A model generated the notes under the pieces. The model saw only the letters and a program-made list of their open reading frames with translations, did not search any database and was not told where the DNA came from. Positions 61,629-64,000 of a stretch of 64,000 nucleotides of DNA are shown here, in pieces. A program made the position numbers and the translations under genes. The first letter of the stretch is position 1, and each line of letters opens with the position of its first letter. Source of the stretch: JANQOH01 sp965243325 (GTDB lineage: Bacteria > Pseudomonadota > Alphaproteobacteria > UBA7887); assembly GCA_965243325.1 (NCBI GenBank), contig CBDEUQ010000003.1, positions 3,410,001 through 3,474,000 of the forward strand. Reading direction: 5' to 3'.

Positions 61629-62828
61629 TCATGCTGATTCGTCCACCGCTTTAATTTTGGCCTTAGCCGAAGCTGTCCGCGTTGCCGCGCGGGGAGCTTC
61701 CAATACCTTGAGCATGTCGCGCGCGCAGTAGACACGGTTACGCTTTGACGTCCCGGTCTGTGACACGATTCCAGCCGCTTCCAGCCGCTCAATCGCCCGG
61801 CGAGCCGTCGTGTATGCGACCCCCAATTCTTCCGCGATTCCTCCCACGGTCCAAAATGGATTTTCGACGAACAGACGCAGCACCTCCTCCGGCCGCCCAG
61901 TTTGACCGCCAGCGAGTGCTTCTCGCCATTCCTTGAACAGTCCATCAATCTCTTCCATGCGTTCGACTGCGTCTTCGGCCTGGACCTGGACGCCCCGTAG
62001 GAAATACACCAGCCAACGCTCCCAGGCCCCTTCCTGGGTCACCGCCAGCAGGTGGGCGTAATAGTCCTCGCGCGAAGCCTCGAAGTAGGCGCTCAGATAG
62101 AGGAGCGGCGATGGCAAAATCCGACGTTCGACCAGCAGCAGCGTGACGAGAAGGCGACCGACCCGCCCGTTCCCGTCAAGGAACGGGTGAATGGCCTCGA
62201 ACTGTGCGTGAGCGAGGCCGGCGTGAACCAGCGGCGGCAGGCTGTCTTCGTGAAGGAATCGTTCCAGCGCGTCGAGACATCCCAACAACTCATCAGCGGG
62301 CGGCGGCCCATAGCTCGCGTCATTCAACGTGCATCCAGACGGTCCGATCCAGTTCTGGCTGCGCCGGAACTCTCCGGGTGTTGCCGTATCGCCGCGCACG
62401 CCCCGCATGAGCCGCGCGTGGATCTCGCGGATCAAGCGCAAGGACAGCGGCAGCGTGCCCAGGCGCTCCAACCCGTATTCCAGCGCATCCACGTAGTTCG
62501 CGACCTCCTCGAGATCCTCGGAGTTCCGCCTCACCGGCGCGCCCGCCTGCGCGGCCAGCAATTCTTCGAGGGTCGTCCGTGTGCCCTCGATGCGGCTTGA
62601 CAGCACCGCTTCCCGCCGAAGGAAGGGGATGATGAAGATTTCGGGATTGGGAAACCGCCAGCCTTCGCCGGCCAGTCGGCCGATCGCCCGGTCCGCATTC
62701 GAGAGTGTAGCCACGAGCTCCCCGTCCCATGTGAGCGGCGGGGGTAGCGGTGCCGGCACGAATGCGGTGTAGCCGCCAGAGCCTCGCACGACGCGGCCAT
62801 GTGGTCGGCGATCCGGATCAACCGCCAT
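61629..62828 (-). CDS. Fic-family AMP-transferase with C-terminal winged helix
   Basis: 399 residues. The Fic motif HPFLDGNGRVGR is at 214-225, and an N-terminal inhibitory helix motif SSRIEG is at 77-82 (S-x-x-x-E-G), so this is a self-inhibited class II Fic protein. A C-terminal HTH (WTVGGIAEELGVAYTTARRAIERLEAAGIV) may autoregulate transcription. Fic enzymes transfer AMP or related groups to proteins, often as toxins. The gene is intact and lies outside the attR copy, between two integrase remnants, so it was probably brought in by an earlier island. Confidence 0.92.
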   Translation of the reverse strand: MAVDPDRRPHGRVVRGSGGYTAFVPAPLPPPLTWDGELVATLSNADRAIGRLAGEGWRFPNPEIFIIPFLRREAVLSSRIEGTRTTLEELLAAQAGAPVRRNSEDLEEVANYVDALEYGLERLGTLPLSLRLIREIHARLMRGVRGDTATPGEFRRSQNWIGPSGCTLNDASYGPPPADELLGCLDALERFLHEDSLPPLVHAGLAHAQFEAIHPFLDGNGRVGRLLVTLLLVERRILPSPLLYLSAYFEASREDYYAHLLAVTQEGAWERWLVYFLRGVQVQAEDAVERMEEIDGLFKEWREALAGGQTGRPEEVLRLFVENPFWTVGGIAEELGVAYTTARRAIERLEAAGIVSQTGTSKRNRVYCARDMLKVLEAPRAATRTASAKAKIKAVDESA

Positions 62829-63094
62829 CGACAGACTACATCCCCTATTTGCGGGAGTGAAAATAGCGCGACTCGATATTATCGAATCTCAGGGAATTCG
62901 CAAATAGCGGGTGGTGCATCTTCTCGGAATCGCGCCGTTCAGCGCCATCGACGCGCACCAGCACCCGCTCGGCGCCACTCCTTCCACCCTCACGCCTCCG
63001 ACCCGCGGCTTCAACCTCCTTGGAGCGGTCCTCGCGAACTTCGTCAGAGGCAAGACCTACCGCTCGCATCGATGCTCGCCACTTTCGGCCGATC

Positions 63095-63394
63095 GCCCGA
63101 CGAATTCCGACCATTCCTTCATCAGTACCCGGCGCCGCTCGAACGGGTCGGTTCAGCGATAGGCAGCCTCCACCCGATCCGAATTCACGTGTGCCAGGGC
63201 GAGTTCGCAGACCTCGCAGGGCGCGTCGGAGCACTCCGCCGCCCAGTCCCGCAACGACAAGCGGAAGCCGTGCGGCACGCCTCGATCCCGAGGTCCCGGA
63301 GCAGCTTGGACACCGTGCTGTCGCCGATCGCGCGGCCGTGCGCCGACGGGAAGACCAGGCCTGTGCGGTTCGAGAACCCCCGCGCCTCGTACCG
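63095..63394 (-). pseudogene. P4-like integrase remnant (recent copy)
   Basis: About 300 bp nearly identical in DNA to 59810-60110. It encodes TGLVFPSAHGRAIGDSTVSK, LRDLGIEAC, then after a one-base deletion WAAECSDAPCEVCELALAH and NSDRVEAAYR. It covers the C-terminal end with the catalytic tyrosine region, but the frame is broken and a stop follows the tyrosine. It abuts the dehydrogenase gene at 63409. Confidence 0.8.
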
Positions 63395-63408
63395 GCGCGA
63401 GCGTTTCC

Positions 63409-64000
63409 TCAGATGCAGCGACCGCCGTCGACCTCGAGCATGGTGCCGGTGATGAAGCTCGAGCCGTCTTCGGCGAAGAAGACGGCGGCGGCGGCAATGT
63501 CCTCCGGTGTCGAGAGCCGGCCCATGGGCACGGTGGCGATGAAGCGCTCGCGCCCCTCGACCGGGTCGGCGCCGCCGAGAAAGTCTTCGAGCATCGCCGT
63601 TTCCCCGGCGACGGGGCAGATGCCGTTGACGCGAATACCGTCGTTCGCCACCTCCAGCGCCAGCGCCTTGCACATCGGGACCAAGGCCCCCTTCGTCGCG
63701 TTGTAGACGGCGAGGTTCGGCCGTGGCCGCAGCGCGGCGGTCGACGCGGTCACGATGATCGATCCGCCGCGGCCCTGGCGCCGCATGGTGCGGACCGCGT
63801 GCTTGGCGCCGAGAAAGACGCTGCGCACGTTGACGTGGAATACGCGGTCGAAGAACGCCACGTCCGTGTCGGCGAGAGGGCACGGCGCCATTCCCAGCCC
63901 GGCGTTGAGAACGACCGTATCGATTCCGCCCCAGGCGTCGCTCGCCGCGCCGATCATCGCTTCGTTGTCTGCCTCTTCGGCAACGTCGGCAGCCACGAAC
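63409..64000 (-). CDS. Short-chain dehydrogenase/reductase (partial, runs off the window)
   Basis: The C-terminal 196 residues or so are present; the N-terminal TGxxxGxG cofactor loop would lie beyond 64000. VVLNAGLG (NAG motif), a serine region IIVTASTAAL and the catalytic AVYNATKGA (Y-x-x-x-K) are seen. The C-terminal ITGTMLEVDGGR block is typical of classical SDRs. The enzyme is an NAD(P)-dependent oxidoreductase of unknown substrate. By position it belongs to the host chromosome beyond the stacked islands. Confidence 0.92.
   Translation of the reverse strand, partial: FVAADVAEEADNEAMIGAASDAWGGIDTVVLNAGLGMAPCPLADTDVAFFDRVFHVNVRSVFLGAKHAVRTMRRQGRGGSIIVTASTAALRPRPNLAVYNATKGALVPMCKALALEVANDGIRVNGICPVAGETAMLEDFLGGADPVEGRERFIATVPMGRLSTPEDIAAAAVFFAEDGSSFITGTMLEVDGGRCI

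Overview
The window is high-GC DNA from a proteobacterium, probably an alphaproteobacterium. The protein families suggest this: an RraA-like aldolase, an acyl-CoA-dehydrogenase-type phosphotransferase, a 1-Cys peroxiredoxin, a MobF relaxase, DUF2493 and DUF4326 proteins, and P4-like and DUF4102-type integrases. Chromosomal genes occupy about 1-3056 and reappear at the far right, where a short-chain dehydrogenase runs off the edge at 63409-64000. Between them lies an accessory region of about 58 kb. It starts at the 3' end of a tRNA-Ser(TGA) gene (2967-3056) and ends at a 15-bp copy of that tRNA end at 61156-61170. A P4-like integrase (59810-61006) lies just inside the distal copy. I read this as one integrated island with older integrase remnants stacked outside it (about 61262-61608 and 63095-63394).

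Layout. 3330-5269: IS1634-family element. 5587-7659: AbiEi/AbiEii toxin-antitoxin operon ending in a truncated helicase. 7716-12635: an AT-richer gene for a 1639-residue STAND-type NTPase with an N-terminal D...QxK nuclease-like motif. 12636-13941: degenerate DNA with an IS21-type remnant. 13942-16838: two related tyrosine recombinases. 17197-20930: a two-segment membrane protein and a MobF relaxase. 21267-24086: a type II restriction/modification pair and an exonuclease/endonuclease/phosphatase-fold protein. 24110-24496: a small relaxosome-like DNA-binding protein beside a 1-kb gene-free stretch. 25538-28393: an MmeI-like restriction-methylase. 28424-31626: two overlapping tyrosine recombinase genes plus a thermonuclease. 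32473-35546: plasmid-type housekeeping genes (DUF2493, frameshifted DUF4326, ssb, small proteins). 35672-40319: a zinc-ribbon gene split by a 3.4-kb serine-recombinase cassette. 41311-52831: a 113-bp GCCGA tandem repeat in front of a 3757-residue Calx-beta-repeat autotransporter. 53050-55460: IS66-family element. 56191-59771: integrase remnant, a PD-(D/E)xK-like protein, AlpA, and two antitoxins beside broken toxins. 61629-62828: Fic protein.

Functionally the island combines conjugative DNA processing (relaxase, accessory protein, SSB, but no type IV secretion genes here) with several anti-invader functions (AbiE, STAND nuclease, type II R-M, MmeI-like enzyme) and one very large surface protein that may be phase variable. 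The clearest leads are the solitary STAND nuclease, the repeat-led autotransporter, the Int-Int-thermonuclease operon, and the cassette whose in-silico removal at a shared AT dinucleotide restores a 426-codon zinc-ribbon gene. All family calls come from motifs read by eye; no database search was run.
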